Of a stretch of 64,000 nucleotides of DNA, positions 13,001 through 25,600 are shown one piece after another. Source of the DNA: Nematostella vectensis (Eukaryota > Cnidaria > Anthozoa > Actiniaria > Edwardsiidae). Below the pieces are notes generated by a model. That model was not told where the DNA came from and ran no database searches. It was given only the letters and a program-made list of their open reading frames with translations. The stretch's first letter is position 1. Each line of letters starts with the position of its first letter. Both the position numbers and the translations under genes were made by a program. The DNA is taken from contig NC_064047.1 of the NCBI RefSeq assembly GCF_932526225.1, positions 10,956,494 through 11,020,493 on the forward strand. Reading direction: 5' to 3'.

Positions 13001-16000
13001 CCCTGTTTATGAAGCGGATGAGCACCTCTCGTGCGTTTTTGCGGCGGCACTGGTAGCGCGAGGCGCTGCCTCTCCCTGACATAGCGAACGAAGCTCCCTC
13101 TCAGCCTCGAAGTCTAGGCCGTGGACGCTCGCGATCGCAGGTGGTTCAGTCGGAAGCTCCGCCCAGGCGTGGTTATTGTGGCAAGGGATGCGGATTTGTG
13201 TGCACCCCCTCTCGTACTTCCCCGAGTCCCACAGGACGTTGCCAAGGGCGTCCACGGCTACCAGCTTTATCCCGAGCTTCCTTTCCATCTCAAAGAGGTC
13301 CTCTTTGGTGCACCCCGTGGTGGCCAGCTTCTTGTCAAATCGCTCGAGGATCTTGCCTCGTGTCTTGGTCAGACCAAGGGAGCGCGAGGTGCCGCGATTC
13401 CTCAAGAAGTCGGCAACATAGCTCACAACACAATTAACGAAGGCGTCACCCCCCCTCTCGCACAAACATTGGCCCAGGCTCACCATTCTGCTCAGGTAAA
13501 GGGCGAAGCTCGTATCTCACGTAGACGAGGTACTCTAGCCCCTTCTCCCAAATACCCGCATCGATGCCTTCCAGGGCGCCGACTGCGATTTGGCCCCCCC
13601 TTTTGACTAACTACCCACCGATCTTGTGCTCCGAGCGCCCTTCCTCCCCTGTGATTGGCGCCAATGGCTCTGCGGGGGCCTTACCAACGACCGTAAAGAG
13701 CCTGTAACGCCGGTCGGGGTCTACCATCTCGAGCACCAGCGGAAGCACTGCGTTCGCCCGCAGAGACTCTCGCTCGTGCGAGACCCACCACACCGAGCCG
13801 TCGTCATTAATATCAGGCCCCCGCACAACCGGCTTTAGAGCAATCACACCTGTTCCACCAAGATCTCGCATCTCCTGGTAAACACTGGCGCTTATGTCTC
13901 GGCCCCGTAGAGTGGCATCCACGCTTGGGAACCGAAGATGGGCGCCGCCGACGAAGAGAGAGTAGTACGTCTCGGGGTCTAAGCTCTCCGGGCCCTCCTG
14001 CCGCCGTCCCGGCAGCAGAGGGTCGAACTTGCGCCAGACCTCCTCCGTCCACACCTTCTCCGGTACGAGCGGCTTAAGCAGCCTGTGTTTGACATCGTCG
14101 GGGATGTCCTCGTCCAGGATGTTTTGGACCAGTCCTGCCAGAACGGCGGGCGCCTCTTTGTCACGCATGCTATCGAGAATCTCCTCTATATAAGCGTCCA
14201 TGTTTGGGTATACCCTGTGCCACCCAATCTCCAACTGCCCGTATCACAACCGGCGGGATGAGTGCCGCGCCACCCAGTCTCTAACTGGGAGTTCGGGTAT
14301 GCCCCGTGCCACCCGAGCGCGCCTCCCGACGCCACGCATCCACTGCCCTACACGATTCGCTCCGCAGGGGCGGCACAACCGCGTCTCCGACCGAGTTCCT
14401 ACGCCGCAGATTCTGCACGGCACGGCGAGGGGGATGCCCATACGGAGCCTTTGGAGGTGCACCTTGCAGTAGGTATCCATGCACCTTCGGCCGCACGTGT
14501 TTGCGTGGCCGGCCTTCAGCCACCCGCAGTAATCCCTTCCGTACCTCATCCTTCGAACGCTCGGTATACCACAGGACATACGAATGTCTAATTGCAAACC
14601 CAACACCTGATTAATTATTGATGAACGCGAAACACCTGCAGCCCTAATTATTATTATTCGTGCACGCGAAACACCTGCGGCCCTAATTGATTATTCGTGT
14701 ACGCGAAATCTATTTTGCCTACATTAACTTTTGCCGATTGTTTATGTACGTGAAATCGATTTGGCCTACATTAGCTTTTGCCGATTGTTTATGTACGCGA
14801 AACATTATCTGCCTGACATATAGAGACGGGGCTGGGAGGCCCGGAGGGGGATCCGGGCCTCCCAGGCCGTTTCACTGAAACTACCCAGTCCCCCCCATGT
14901 TTATTGATGTGATGGCGTGAGGCAAGCGATTAACGCTTTCCGTAAAGAGTGGAAGTCAAACAAATTAGAGGGAAGGGGTCATTTTGTCCATTTTTTTTTG
15001 TGTGGGGGGGAGGGGGGGGAGGAAGACACTCACTGAAACCTCTGTGTACAGAGAAAAGGTCGAATATTGATGTTATATATTAATGTTTTATTGAGAGGGA
15101 GGGATGTAATACCCCCAAAGACCCCCCTTCCAATATTTTTATTAGTACCTTCGTAGAGTCTGAAGACCAATAACTAAAGGAACCTACCTCGAAGTCGCTA
15201 TTTTGTCGGCGAATGACAACACTATCATCGATCACACAAAATTCACTGAAAGAAACGCTGTCAGCGGTCGATGCATCACTGCGCATGCCTGTTGCGTCAC
15301 TACTCGGTGACCCAGATAGTGACGAGGACGATTGGCGCTCGTACCCACTCTCCCAATTCTCATCACCGTGCATCTCCTTGTGGAACGAGAGACTGTTGAA
15401 AGGACAAGTTGTTAATCATAGGAACAAGTACCCACCATCCCTAAGGGTCATGTACCCATCATCCCTTAGGGTCATGTACCCATCATCCCTTGGGGTCATG
15501 TACCCATCATCCTTTTGGGTTCACTACGACCCATGATCCTTTGTGGTAGGGAACCCATAATATTTTGGTTCAGGACCAATCATTCTTTTCGGCCTGGTCA
15601 TCCCATTGGATCACTGCCCATAATCCCTAAAGTTCGGGTTCCCATTATCTCTCGGGTCACCACCAATAATCTCATGGGGAAAAGGTTACCACCACCCCTA
15701 AGGGTTATACACACAATCCCTAAGGGCTGGTAAATTTTATCCCCTTGGGTCTGGTACCCATCACCCCTTGGACTCTGGTACCCATCATACCCTGGGGGTC
15801 ACTACCCATAATCCCTATGGGTCTGGTAAATTTTACCCTCATGGGTCTGGTACCCATCACCCCTTGGGGTCTAGTACCCATCACCCCTTGGGGTCTGGTA
15901 CCCATCATCCCCAGGGCGTCACTACCCATAACCCCTAAGGGTCTGGTAAATTTTACCATCTTGGGTCTGGTACCAATCACCTCTTGGGATCTGGTACCCA

Positions 16001-19000
16001 TCATCCCCTGGGGTCTGGTACCCATCACCACTTGGGGTCTGGTACCCATCACCCCTTGGGGTCTGGTACCCATCATCCCCTGGGGTCTGGTACCCATCAC
16101 CCCTTGGGGTCTGGTACCCATCATCCCCTGGGGGTCACTACCCATAATCCCAAAGGGTCTGGTAAATTTTACCCTTTTCGGTCTGGTACCCATCACCCCT
16201 TGGGGTCTGGTACCCATCATCCCATTACCATAAATGGTAATACAAACTGACCAGGGTATAAAAGGTGACAGGGCACTCTCACAGGATCGTACTGAACTTG
16301 CGATGTCCTCCTCCAAGCACGATTTGAACGAGTCCAAGCTATAACAGCTGCCAGAACTCCCAAGCTGTTGAGAGAAGGTATAAGTAGGATTCTGAGACGT
16401 TTCTTTCAACGACTCGAAATCTTCCTTCTATGTGCAGCAGAGCAACAGTTATTGGTGTTTTTAATGAGTAATCAGGAAGGTCAATAGCCCAATACCGATA
16501 TATAATCAATGGTCTAGAAGTCAACGAGGATATCTTATCATGTGACTGGCATGTCAGTCATTTGCAGAGAGGCCGAAAAAAGAAGTGAAGACTAGCATAG
16601 CCAGGATCAATATCTTATTGATGGTCTTCAAGTCATCACTTATATCTTAACATATAAAGAAAATTGCTTGAATCATACTTCTACGGCAATCACTGCACAG
16701 GACCATCAACACTACTCCCATCCACACTTATATCTTAACCTATAAAGAAAATTACTTGAATTATACTTCTACGGCAATCACTGCACAGGACCATCCACAC
16801 TACTCCCATCCACACTTATATCTTAACCTATAAGGAAAATTACTTGAATCATACTTCTACGGCAATCACTGCACAGGACCATCAACACTACTCCCATCCA
16901 CACTTATATCTTAACATATAAAGAAAATTACTTGAATCATACTTCTACGGCAATCACTGCACAGGACCATCCACACTACTCCCATCCACACTCATATCTT
17001 AACATATAAAGAAAATTACTTGAATCATACTTCTACGGCAATCACTGCACAGGACTATCAACACTACTCCCATCCACACTTATATCTTATCATGCCCACC
17101 AGCATAGCGGTCAGTCTCAAAGAGCAGCAGAAGAGAGGAAGCGAAGATAAGTTGATGGTGTACAAACTGATTTTGGTATGGCCCCTAATATTAGTCAGCT
17201 CCCATATATTGTTGATGGTCTACCAACCAACAATGATGTCTCTGAACCAAAACCAATATAATACCGATGGTCTACGAGCCAGTACCATTATCTTACCAAT
17301 GAATCTCCAAGCCAGTGCCGATATCTTACCGATGGTCTACAGGCCATTGCCGATATCTTACCGATGGTTTGCGAGCCAGTGCCGATATCTTACCGATGGT
17401 CCACGAGCTATTACCGGTATCTTACCAATGAATCTCCGAGCCAGTGCCGATATCTTACGGATGGTCTTCAGGCCATTGCCGATATCTTAACGATGGTTTT
17501 CGAGCCAGTGCCGATATCTTACCGATGGTCTGCGAGCCAGTGCCGATATCTTACCATTGAATCTTCGAGCCAATGCCGATATCTTGCCGATGGTATGAGA
17601 GACAGTGTCGATCTTTTACCGATGGCTTACTTAACATTACCGACATCTTAGTGATAATGTACAAGCCAACACTGATATATAACCGACGGTATACGAGCCG
17701 TTGCCGATATGTTTTCGATGGCTAAGAGCCATTGTCGTTATCTTACCAATGGTCCACGGGCCATTGCCGATATCTTACCGATGGTCTGCGAGCCAGTGCC
17801 GATATCTGAGGCTGAATTGCACACATCTTTGTACATAAGTGTTGTCTGGATTTTTTCCTGAAAAAAAGAAAACAAAATAATTAATAAAGTTATTGCGACT
17901 GGAAACGTTCCTTTATTAATAATTTTCATAGGAACTTTTTGTAACTTCGATCTGCGTTGTTGTAATATGCATAAAGCGTGAGTATAATATCTGCATGTAT
18001 TCTACTTAGTATAATTAAAACCCTAACATTACAAATCTTTGTTTAGTTACTCACAGGTCAACTTTGTGGAGAAAATTAGTGACAACACTATGACCCACAG
18101 TCAGGAGTGAGTGGCGGGGATCTGGGGATGAGAAAGGTCATTAATGAGTGATGGGGTCTGGAGATGAATGAGGTCATTAATAAGTGACGGTGTCTGGTGA
18201 TGAGAGGTTATTAGTGAGTGACGGAGGTCTGGGGATGAGATAGGTCATCAGTGATGAGTGACGGGGGTCTGGGGATAAGAGAGGTAAGTAGTAAATAGTG
18301 AGGATATGGGGATGAAAAATGTCAATGTCATGAGTGAGTGATGGGGGTCTGGTGATGAGAGGACATTATTGGGTGACGGGGGTCTGGGGATGAAGGAGGT
18401 AGTGAATTGCGGGGATCTGAGGAATAAACTCACACAAAGTCTATTACAATAGGGTCAATCCCTTCCACTGTGTCACCTTCTTTAAAATCACAGACAAAGT
18501 GGCGGTTCACACCCATCACTCCTTACCGATTAATAGTGCCTCTGTTCTCTCTACATCAAGAGCAATCGCTTCTTGGACAAAATGCTGCAATCATACGTTT
18601 ATGATACAAGGCTGTTAAACTGTTAACAGACTTCCTTATAAGCCATAAATAACTCGACCTCGCACCATACAAGCTCATTGACAATTTTTTGTGCTGCTCT
18701 CGAGTGTTTTGCCGTGCTTCGTGGCAAACCAAAAGTGACACCATTAACCGACAGGCCGTTCAGCAGGGGACAAGGCTGATTCTATACAAAAAGGTTACTG
18801 AAATACTTTGTAATAGTACTGCTTTTGAATAAGCGATGTTGTTTGATTTTAGCCATACGAGAACATCGGTAGGTTCCTAAGAGGGGGAGATCAGATGTTG
18901 TTATGCCAATATACAGTAATTTGTTTAAAAACAACCAAAGTATGGTAAATCGACATCAGAGCTGTAGCAGGCTTCGAAAGAGTGTGTGTGTGTGGAGGGG

Positions 19001-22000
19001 GGGACGTAGGGGGTGAATAGGAACATTAAGAAAATATTGGGGGCGTTGGGGCACAGCTACGCCCCTACTGGCCATTTCCTTATGATTTTTGAAAATATTG
19101 TACTCCCAGTGCCCCACCCCCTGCTATGGCACCGGACATTCTTTTGCGCACTCACTCACCCTGTGGATATTACGTAGCCTGTTGAGTCCTTCTTTTGCGC
19201 CCCATTCACAGAGGTCATGCATGTTTCTACGTAAATAATAACAGTTTATCATGTGTATTATTATTTATATAAATAGCATTTATATAGCCCTTTATAAGTG
19301 CAATGTCCCATCTTTAAAATGAGGAACACAAGCTTCTAGAAAGCTCACAAAAGTTCAACAAGTCAAGTTCAAGGCCGAGGAAAAGAAAGATACTATCCAA
19401 ACCCGTTTCAGTAAAGGAGAGAGGCCAATACGCTGACGCACAAACACACTTCCGAGCCAACTTATCATAAAGAATAAATGACTGTATTGATCAAACAAAC
19501 AATTTAGTCTTTCATTTTACAGGAAGAGACGTCTTTATATCACTTAAAGTAGTCAGTGAATATATACCCGGCATTTCGAACAAGGTTGCACATACGTGTG
19601 TCGTATCTCGCAGTGGACCATGGGTATCAAATAAATTTGCATTGGAAAAGGCACAACATTACGGTTGGAACAGACGAAAATAAACCAAGGACATTATTCT
19701 GAAGTAAAAAAACGTATTTAAGGTACCTCAGTTGCCTGCAGTTGTGCAGATAGGCTGGCGAGAAAACTCTGGACTTTCTCTAAAGAAAAAGAAAAATTGT
19801 TATAATTATTTCAGCTGCATATTTATAGTTAGGCATGATTTTCCATGTGTTGTCATCACACCAATCCAGAAAGTATAAAATAGAAGACCTAAACTTATCC
19901 CATAAATTTCCTAATAGCAAACATCGGTGTTACATGTCCGGTTAGCAAGCGTGGCAAACTCAAAGGAGAGAGACAAAGACGAGGCGCGCATTCTCCACCC
20001 TTCTCTCCAGGCGCACGGGGTCCATCCATCATCTTCCCCAGACCTTTGCACATGCTACGCACACTAAGGGTGGGTTGAATTTTACGATTGATAAGTTCGG
20101 ATTTCTACTGAGCTGTGGTCCACTACTGAGCGGAGTAGAGTAGCTCATTTACATAAAGTTCCATAGCCTACAAAGAAACCATGTATCAGGATAGACGAGC
20201 TAGGGGTTTCTGTCTACCTTCACTTTGTCATCATAGTAATACAAGGAAGCATACATTTTCAACGACTGATTTGAGAAAGGTATGAAACTTTTTAAAGTTT
20301 TTAACGTTTAATCAGTTTTATTCATTCATTTGTTCCTTTATTTGCTTATTTATTATTTAGTTATTCAAATGAACGCTGCAAACGTCAATCTGCACTTACA
20401 TCTTGTTCCACTTGCTGCTTTAACAGCACGTCCAGTCGTGAGAGAGAGTAAGCTTTAAAAACAGAGAATAATATTCAAAGCTACTCGACTAAGCACCCTA
20501 CGATATATAATTCTGGGCTTCTACGTACCTTGTGTCTTCCTCATAGTGAGAAGTTGACCCACCCTCACTTTTTACAGAATGACTGGACTCTAAACTCCAT
20601 CTCACTAACCTTTCCTTAACTTGTGATTTCCTTGTTGGTCTTGTGACATAGAGCAGTCATCTTTGTACCCTACGACCGAATGTGTAGAATTTGTTACCGG
20701 TGAAAAGACGAGTTAAAATAAAAAGCAACAATTCACGAGTTACCAAGAATGCCATGGCCTTACTATGGCTACGTTTAGCTGCGTCCGTAGAGCTCCTGTT
20801 ACGTTTTTTAGCGAGCATCTCCAGCTCTTCAAACTGGTGACGGATCCGAGGATCATTCTGATAAAACAAAAGACGAGATTATCACAAGACACAGAAGCTA
20901 GCCCTGGGATTCCTTAGCACTCCGTTATGGCTATGCCCCATTTAAACGACATAGTGGATACAGGATTTCCTTCTTTTACTCATAAAATTACAGCACATCA
21001 CTTATAGCTCGAGTGTATTTTAGACAGTATTTTTTATGAATTGGGTTTTCTTTGGCGAGCTGATTAGGAAACGGAAGCCCGAAATCGATAAAAACCTTTT
21101 TTCCTAAAAAAGGTCTACACTCGAGACTAGCTAAGGCTAAGCTAGAGGCTAACTTATAGCAACTTTGATTTTATGTGTGTTTGCTTTCTATAACTGAAGT
21201 GAGAAAATAAGTAATACAATAAAGATAGAACATTATGATAACTGAAACAAAGAAACATTCCTCCGGGCTCTAAGCATTTTTTTTTTACTTCAAACGATGA
21301 ATAAATGAATTAAAAAATTACAGACAAGCTGTGGAATAAATAGGTGGTTCGCGTAGGCGTGATACATCAACACAAGGTTCAAATGGTGCGTTTTACGTTT
21401 CCGTGAAAGCAGAGTAGTTTCGCTGACATTCGAGCATTTGCCCTTCGTCGAACTCGCTCCGCGAAACGTACAATTTCAACGGTGCGTTGGCTGTGTGTCT
21501 GTTGCGTTAATTTATTTCCATAATAGGCCTGTGTGTCTGCTGCGTTGATTTATTTTCCATTAGGCCTGTGTGTCTGTTGCGTTGATTTATTTCCCTAATA
21601 GGCCTGTGTGTCTGTTGCGTTGATTTACTTTCCTAATAGGCCTGTGTGTCTGCTTTACCATATGTGGCTTGAGAGCTTCGATGATCCTTTGCGTCTCACT
21701 CCACACTTGGTCATAGTGCTCTTTGTACTTTGTTCTGTTGTCTGTTGCGCCTGTTCAACAAGCCCAAAACCACACAATGTACGATTACTATAGCAGCCCT
21801 GCAAGTTTTAGAAGTATCATATTTTGAAGAACAGAACCACTCCATATTTTCTTAAAGTAAAACGACAGAGGTCACTTTGTTTGCACTTAAACTGGTTCTT
21901 AAAGGGGCACTCGCAAGCTTTTTCTAATAAATATAAGGAAGTGTAATAAAATATGAAAACGTTAGTAACACAACAACTATAACCTCTTCCTGAATACATC

Positions 22001-22624
22001 GTAATAAATAGATATAAACCAATTCTTCAGCATGATTCTGGCTGTTTTTGAGATACATAACACTAAAGTCACTCTTCACCGTAAGTGTCCCTTGGCTCAT
22101 AAGTATAGAAGTTACCCTGTTTGTACAACTATACAACATCACGTATTCAACGTACCATACAAACATCAGTAAGTTTAGAGATTACCTCATCAACAGAAAT
22201 GTTGGCCTTTTTATAAAATCGATGCACAAACTCTGCTAGATTCGAGCCCCTGGTCTACAACTCTGTTTGCATGTAGTAAGAGTGCCATCTTACTCAACAG
22301 GGTCTTTTTTACCTCGTAAGGATATGAGGTCCAGCAGTCTTTGATGAAGATCCCGGCTAAACACGATTCTGTTTCCAAATCTGAAGAGTCTAGACACCTA
22401 AACCACAATAACACTAAATGCATCATACTCTGAAGGGCTGGCTAAACTAGAAGAGATGTAGCATGCGGCATGAAGTGTGTGCGATATGTTTCCTAGTTTA
22501 GCCTGTAGTCTGTGCCAAATCTTGAAGCAGCAACAAAGATTTGTTTTTCAGATAGTTGATAAACATATATGCGTTCCTACCTACAAACTTTGTTCGGTAG
22601 AGTTTTTGGTATTGGCTAAGCTGG

Positions 22625-22686
<62 letters not shown>

Positions 22687-25600
22687 CATGAAGTGTGTGC
22701 GATATGTTTCCTAGTTTAGCCTGTAGTCTGTGCCAAATCTTGAAGCAGCAACAAAGATTTGTTTTTCAGATAGTTGATAAACATATATGCGTTCCTACCT
22801 ACAAACTTTGTTCGGTAGAGTTTTTGGTATTGGCTAAGCTGGGAAATGTTAAGGAGATATGTCACACGCTGTATGCAGCGCTCGACATGTCTCCCAGTTT
22901 AGCCTTAACTGTTAGGCGCTTCCCCAGACAAACTAAGCCAAAAATCCAAGCATGCTCATCTTCCGTCTGCAATGGTTAGCCAACAATGGAAGCAGAGTTA
23001 ATAACGCATACTAGAAGGTTTTTTCTATGGGTGAAGCATGCACGCAACAGGGCAGCAGCAGGTGAGTATATTAACCCATTTAGCCAGGTACTATTTATTT
23101 TAAACTTGACCAGACCTTCCTGTCAAGTTCTGACAGTAATACAAGACTGTAGCAAGCCTCGAAATACTGGGGAGGGGTAAGGACGTACAGAGACATTTAA
23201 AAAGCTGGGGGGACACAACCACGCCCCTACTGGTCATTTTCTCACAATTTGTTTAGGGGAAAAAATGCCTCCATTATACATTGAAACTGTTGCACTTTTG
23301 TTCTGTTATATTTTTTGCGTTTAGGGACTCAAGGGGAATTTTGGCTCTACAGAGGAGAAGGGCTCAGACACATATGTAGGGGATGCGCAGGGTGAACGTC
23401 CACCCCCATTGGCCACCTAAATAGCTGATTTCATCTTATTGAAAGATCATTAAATAATATTCTTTTTCCAGCATGACACCTACTGTAAGGCTCTTAGCAA
23501 AATATACGGATTTTAAAAAGAGCTTTATAATAATCATGTAAAGTGATGCTTGAATAACATCTTACCTTGTTGAATTCTGTCATCAGTTGTTCCATTGAGT
23601 TCAACAGTTTTCTGAAATACAGTGGAAGTCTTTTAGGGGAACTTTCGAGCAAACAAAAATTCCACTTGTCATTTGCAAGGGACTTTCTCTGTTTAACATT
23701 GTCAAGAACAAGGATGCCTTCAGCGATTTTTTCTTACTGTAGAAATCAGCATTAAGTACCAAACCCTGAGGTGTCCTTCCAATGATTTCATTACTTTTTC
23801 GAAATCAGGAGTACCTGTAAACTAAAGTGGGGTTCCACACCGAAGGGTATAATCTTCAAATAAAGGTCCAGAGTTGCATAAGTCACTGACCACGGATCAA
23901 TTTAGTTCAAATAAAAAATTCTTAGCTCTGGTAACAGATCCATCTAGAACCCTTTTCTATCTAAATGCACACAAAGAGTTAACTTCTTCCAATTACCAAC
24001 AAAGGTATCAACTTGGGGCGTAATTATCTCATCAAATAAGCAGGGAGGGGTATGGACCCCTCGGACCCCCTCTGATAATGTGCCTGGAGAAATATTAGTT
24101 TGATACAAACCTTTTACAATGTGACAAGTAGCACATGCAGAATGGTCTTACAAACCCTCTAGCATGAATGTCATACAAGGTAAAGTGATGGACCTAAAAT
24201 GAAACAAAACTTGCTTAATATGACTTGTCTAAATAAGTAAGATTATACTAACTGTAGTAACTGTAGTAACTGAAATGTACTGTACCAACTTTCTTGGCGA
24301 AACATTAGTCAATTTTCTTAAGGTTTATGAACATTCCCTTTATGTATTTCCTTTACCAACAGCCTTCCTATCCCCACATAAAACTGTGAATGGGATTAAT
24401 GGAGCCCAGGTGGGTTCCCAGGATTGGCTGTGGGGGTAGTCATAGGTATCATATGGAAAAAGCATAGTATTTAGAGATTATGTCAAAACTCACTCACATA
24501 AGCATAAACTCTCTCCTTTTTCTCGGAAAGAAACAGCTGAGTATCCTCTGCAACCGAAAAGGCTGTGTTCCTGGGAGAGCAAGAAATCACAAGTGAGTGG
24601 ATGGGTTGGTGAGTGAGTGAGTGAGTGAGTGAGTGAGTGAGTGAGTGAGTGAGTGAGTGAGTGAGTGAGTGAGTGAGTGAGTGAGTGAGTGAGTGAGTGA
24701 GTGAGTGAGTGAGTGAGTGAGTGAGTGAGTGAGTGAGTGAGTGAGTGAGTGAGTGAGTGAGTGAGTGAGTGAGTGAGTGAGTGAGTGAGTGAGTGAGTGA
24801 GTGAGTGAGTGAGTGAGTGAGTGAGTGAGTGAGTGAGTGAGTGAGTGAGTGAGTGAGTGAGTGAGTGAGTGAGTGAGTGAGTGAGTGAGTGAGTGAGTGA
24901 GTGAGTGAGTGAGTGAGCGATTTTTTTTTCCAAGCAAAGCAACAAATGAGGGACATTACAAAGTAAGTAAACAAGGGACAGTACAAAGCAAGCAAACTAT
25001 TCTGGTACTTATACTGCCATGGGGCATAGAGTGTGTACACAGCAAAGTTTCACTGACTATAATTTAAAAGCCTTTATGGACACAATGTATTTAAAAAAGT
25101 CTCAATTACCAAAAATATTTATATTCCCCTTTCCATACCTTTCTTGAGCGTGGTAGTCTACTGACATGACGTGAACAGCAAAAGCATTCTTGTCAAATGT
25201 CCCTCCACCCTCAGACGGTATAGTCAACTATAAGAGGATACAAGCACTCTTGTAATTCCTTACTGTTATTTTTCTCATGAGAGGAGAATAACCTTGAGTT
25301 TCTGAGTATGAATAAAAGGATTCTAAGGATGCAGTAGCATCATGTCCCTCATAGCTACTATGTACATAACCATATTCACTCGAATAAGCACACAGGTGCT
25401 TATTAAATTTTTTCGACTGTCAGGCGGGGCACTTATTTGGGGGAGGCACTTATTTCAAAGGGCAAATTTTGAACAAAAGGACGAAGTGTTTTAATTTATT
25501 CATTTAATACTACATCAGTAACTTTTCTCTATATCATTATTACAATTTGAAGCAGCTTTTCTCAATAAACTTTAATCTATTAATACTCTCTTGTCCCTAT

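Larger units (their letters stand above)
6592..14896. mobile_element. Virus-like (Polinton-like) DNA element with PolB-helicase and capsid-type genes, degraded
   Basis: An 8305-bp block, clearly richer in GC than its surroundings, bounded by inverted repeats of about 290 bp starting with seven G and ending with seven C. Genes are packed with gaps of 5 to 100 bp on both strands and have no introns. Recognisable parts are a type-B DNA polymerase joined to an SF1 helicase, a probable jelly-roll capsid protein, a second capsid-like protein, and membrane proteins. This gene set is the signature of Polintons/Mavericks and Polinton-like viruses. No integrase, capsid maturation protease or packaging ATPase is seen. 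TGTT (6587-6590 and 14898-14901) flanks the ends if one T/A is added to the repeat; alternatively a six-base GTGTTT/ATGTTT duplication with one mismatch is possible. It lies in an SMCR8 intron. Confidence 0.9.

Noticed and set aside
18433..18515. Exon reading GVNRHFVCDFKEGDTVEG
   Set aside because: It starts too close to the donor of the candidate exon at 18527-18584 for an intron between them, and its acceptor is weak.
24483..25040. 185-codon protein made of THSL repeats
   Set aside because: The (GAGT)n microsatellite read through; only 24498-24570 within it is a real exon.
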